In this document: positions 61,859 to 64,000 of the stretch, one piece after another
How positions within the stretch are numbered: position 1 is the stretch's first letter
Layout: every line of letters begins with the position of its first letter
Source of the DNA: Chloroflexota bacterium
GTDB taxonomy: Bacteria; Chloroflexota; UBA6077; FW602-bin22; CADDYW01
NCBI GenBank assembly: GCA_902810745.1
Contig: CADDYW010000014.1
Coordinates: 1-64,000 of the forward strand
Reading direction: 5' to 3'
Length of the DNA: 64,000 nt
The notes under the pieces: generated by a model
Told to the model about the DNA's origin: nothing
Database searches by the model: none
What the model saw: only the letters and a program-made list of their open reading frames with translations
Program-made: the position numbers and the translations under genes

Positions 61859-64000
61859 ATGGCGGAGCTGATTGCCGGGAACGAAAAGACGCGGCTGGTC
61901 CTGACGGGCGATTCCGCCCTCATCGGTCGGCGCAGCGAGGACGGAAGCCCCCCACCGGACATCGATCTCGGCGGTCTCGAGGGCGGTCGGACGGTCTCAC
62001 GCCGCCATGCGCACATGTTTCGACGCGACAGCCAGTGGTTTCTGCGGGCCGAGACGACGACCACGAATGCAACCGTGGTCGGCGGGCGGACGCTGTCCGC
62101 GGGCGAAGAGGTCGCCCTGCAGGACGGCGATGAGATCGTCCTGGGGAAGGTCCCACTGATCTTCAAAGTCGGCGTCGAGGCTCCGTCGCCAAACCCCGAC
62201 GCGACCATCGTCGGGGCGCTCGAGGCGACAGCCGAGCTTCGCGCCGATGGGCGCGTATTTCCCCTGGCGGCCCAGGAAGGGCGTCAGCTCCGGTTGGGGC
62301 GCCACTCCGACGATCGGAGCTATCGTCCCGACATCGACCTGGGAGATCTGCCAAGCGGCAAGACTGTCTCGCGCCGTCACGGCCTGCTCTACCACCGTGG
62401 CGATCAGTGGTTCCTGAAAGTAGAAGCGGAGGTCACCAACCCGACCCTACTCAACGGGACGAGATTGGACCTTGGTCAGGAGGTGCCCTTACAGGACGGG
62501 AACACGCTCCAGCTCGGGCGTGTCGTCGTCACCTTCCACCAGCTCAAACGCATTCCGATGGTTGGCCCCGAGCAGATCGAGCTGATCGTCGAGCCGACAC
62601 AGCTGACCACGGACCCTGGCCACGAAGTGCGATCGGTTGTCACGATCATCAATCATACCGGCCACGTCGAATGGTTCCGGGTCGAGATCGAAGGAATTCC
62701 GGAAACCTGGTACAAGATTCTCCTACCCGACGGGACCGAGGCTCGGCCTGCGCAGGTTCGCCTGTTCCACACGCCTGCGCATACCGCCACGCCATCTCCC
62801 GATGCCGTCGGCCAGCTCAGAATCTACATCAATCCGCCTCGGGACTGCCAGTCGTGGGCGGGCGTCCACCAGTTCGTCGTGAGCGCGACAACCCAGGGCG
62901 AGCCCCAGATGCGACAGGCGACCTCTGGCCAGCTCACGGTCACCCGATTCGAAGACTTCAAGATTTCGATGGAGCCGGAAGCGGTTCCGCGTTCACGCGG
63001 CGAGTTCACGCTTCACCTGGAGAATCACGGCAACGACCTCACCACGGCGACGATCGAGACCATCGGCGAGGGCCTGGCGATCACGTGCGCCCGCCAGCAG
63101 GTCCAGCTCAGCAACTGCGCCAAGGACCAGATCAAGGTCGACGTTCGGGTGCTTCGGAGGCACTGGCTCGGGCGCGAGCGGGAGTACACCTTCGCGGTCA
63201 AGGTGCAGGCCGGATCAGATAAAGATCAGATGATTGGCCGTCTGACCTGCGACCCGCGCATTCCGTACTGGCTGCAAACGCTGTTTCAGCGAATTCAGCC
63301 GCTCATGGTTCCCATCATAATGCTGCTGGCGCTGGCCGGCCTCGCCTTCGCCTTCCTTCGCCCCCCGGATGTCAAAGACTTCAAGGCAGATCCGGCCCGC
63401 GTCATCGTCGGTACGCCGGTGACACTTTCCTGGACGATCGACCGAGCGAGGAGCGTCTCGATCGATCCGAGCAGCGGAGGCGAGCAGCTTCAACCGGACA
63501 ACGGCAAGCTTCAGGTTGCACCGACGGCGACCACTCGCTACACCCTCACCGCCCGCAATCTGGTGGGGATCTCGACGAGTCGCGCGATCAGCGTCGACGT
63601 TCTGCCTGCTCCGAAGGTACCTCAGATTCTCAGCTTTACCGCGTCACCGGAGCACATCAGGAAGGAAGGTGAAACGGTGACGCTGGCCTGGAAGACCGAC
63701 GGAGCGACCAAGGTGACGATCGATCCTGGCGATGAGGTGAAAGATCCGCAGTCATCGGGCGAGGCAACCGTTCACCCATCGAAGAACAACACGGTGTACA
63801 AGCTGACCGCGACCAACGAGGCGGGTGAGGTCGTCGCGACCAAGACCATCGTCATCGATCCGCCCCAGGTTATGTCGTTCTCGGCCAGTCCAGAGAGTGT
63901 TGTCCAGGGAGCCGAGGTTCGTCTCCGCTGGACCGCCCAGAATTTCACCAAGCTGACGATCAAGGCGAGCGCCGGCGAGATCGTCCCACAGAAGCAGGAG
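61859..64000 (+). CDS. Double-FHA, transmembrane, Ig-repeat protein (3' end outside window)
   Basis: The frame is open to the window end (714 codons so far). Two FHA domains lie at ~10-95 and ~125-225, each with a SRRH motif (GGRTVSRRHAHMF and SGKTVSRRHGLLY). DATIVGALEAT lies between them. Residues ~240-455 are beta-rich. A hydrophobic helix at ~480-500 (PLMVPIIMLLALAGLAFAFL) would cross the membrane. At least two to three Ig-like units with VTLSW and TRYTLTARN motifs follow outside. ATG 61859 has AGAGGAA 7 nt upstream. It could tether the eCIS or its regulator to the membrane. Confidence 0.75.
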   Translation, partial: MAELIAGNEKTRLVLTGDSALIGRRSEDGSPPPDIDLGGLEGGRTVSRRHAHMFRRDSQWFLRAETTTTNATVVGGRTLSAGEEVALQDGDEIVLGKVPLIFKVGVEAPSPNPDATIVGALEATAELRADGRVFPLAAQEGRQLRLGRHSDDRSYRPDIDLGDLPSGKTVSRRHGLLYHRGDQWFLKVEAEVTNPTLLNGTRLDLGQEVPLQDGNTLQLGRVVVTFHQLKRIPMVGPEQIELIVEPTQLTTDPGHEVRSVVTIINHTGHVEWFRVEIEGIPETWYKILLPDGTEARPAQVRLFHTPAHTATPSPDAVGQLRIYINPPRDCQSWAGVHQFVVSATTQGEPQMRQATSGQLTVTRFEDFKISMEPEAVPRSRGEFTLHLENHGNDLTTATIETIGEGLAITCARQQVQLSNCAKDQIKVDVRVLRRHWLGREREYTFAVKVQAGSDKDQMIGRLTCDPRIPYWLQTLFQRIQPLMVPIIMLLALAGLAFAFLRPPDVKDFKADPARVIVGTPVTLSWTIDRARSVSIDPSSGGEQLQPDNGKLQVAPTATTRYTLTARNLVGISTSRAISVDVLPAPKVPQILSFTASPEHIRKEGETVTLAWKTDGATKVTIDPGDEVKDPQSSGEATVHPSKNNTVYKLTATNEAGEVVATKTIVIDPPQVMSFSASPESVVQGAEVRLRWTAQNFTKLTIKASAGEIVPQKQE

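Overview
The window is a GC-rich bacterial chromosome segment, dense in genes, with clear Shine-Dalgarno sites and many GTG starts. Several features together suggest a filamentous or environmental Chloroflexota, possibly Thermomicrobia-like: a Flp/Tad pilin, many GT87-type membrane glycosyltransferases, an LPXTG protein with long Thr/Pro/Asn repeats, a very large secreted protein ending in a LP-aliphatic-aliphatic-aromatic-Arg tail, two BTAD regulators, and an extracellular contractile injection system (eCIS). This assignment is an inference; no rRNA or tRNA gene is present to test it.

Region 1 (1-2.1 kb, minus strand): the start of a Flp pilin gene cut by the window edge, a DnaB-type RecA-fold ATPase and a receiver-domain protein. 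Region 2 (2.3-20.4 kb): about twelve polytopic GT-C-type membrane proteins. Seven are GT87-like, one resembles MptA/MptB mannosyltransferases, and two are a paralogous pair with a DPDYWWH motif. Two of the genes are preceded by diverged copies of the same ~185 bp leader. Region 3 (20.5-30.5 kb): a secreted ~1050-residue protein, a GT2 glycosyltransferase, a NarL-type response regulator, a sortase-type surface protein, and an orphan CoxL/XdhA-type molybdenum hydroxylase subunit with a good sigma70-like promoter and four phased direct repeats upstream.

Region 4 (30.6-37.6 kb, minus strand): a Ser/Thr phospho-signalling operon. It holds a membrane protein with a threonine-rich tail, a PknB-type kinase with many membrane segments, a BTAD regulator, a second threonine-tail membrane protein and a PP2C phosphatase. 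Region 5 (37.6-64 kb, plus strand, divergent): a vWA-TM-FHA protein, a small conserved protein, a second BTAD regulator, an AAA+ ATPase, then an almost complete eCIS structural cluster. Its genes are a Pvc16/DUF4255 cap, sheath, inner tube, assembly protein with a DUF6760-like partner, a small DUF5908-like protein, a DUF4157 (eCIS_core) protein, a second tube protein, a 1405-residue repeat protein, a LysM hub, VgrG-like spike, PAAR tip, gp25, baseplate J-like protein, tail protein I, an FHA-DUF4159 fusion, and a double-FHA/TM/Ig protein that runs off the window.

Main hypothesis: this eCIS is under threonine-phosphorylation control (kinase, PP2C, several FHA readers, vWA), formally like the PpkA/PppA/Fha pathway of type VI secretion. 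It also appears to be transcriptionally controlled by SARP/BTAD regulators. Three promoters (two in the divergent 37.4-37.6 kb region, one just before the eCIS structural genes at 43.2 kb) each carry three heptamers at exactly 11 bp period, the last one ending 8-9 bp before a -10 box, which is the arrangement known for Streptomyces SARP operators.
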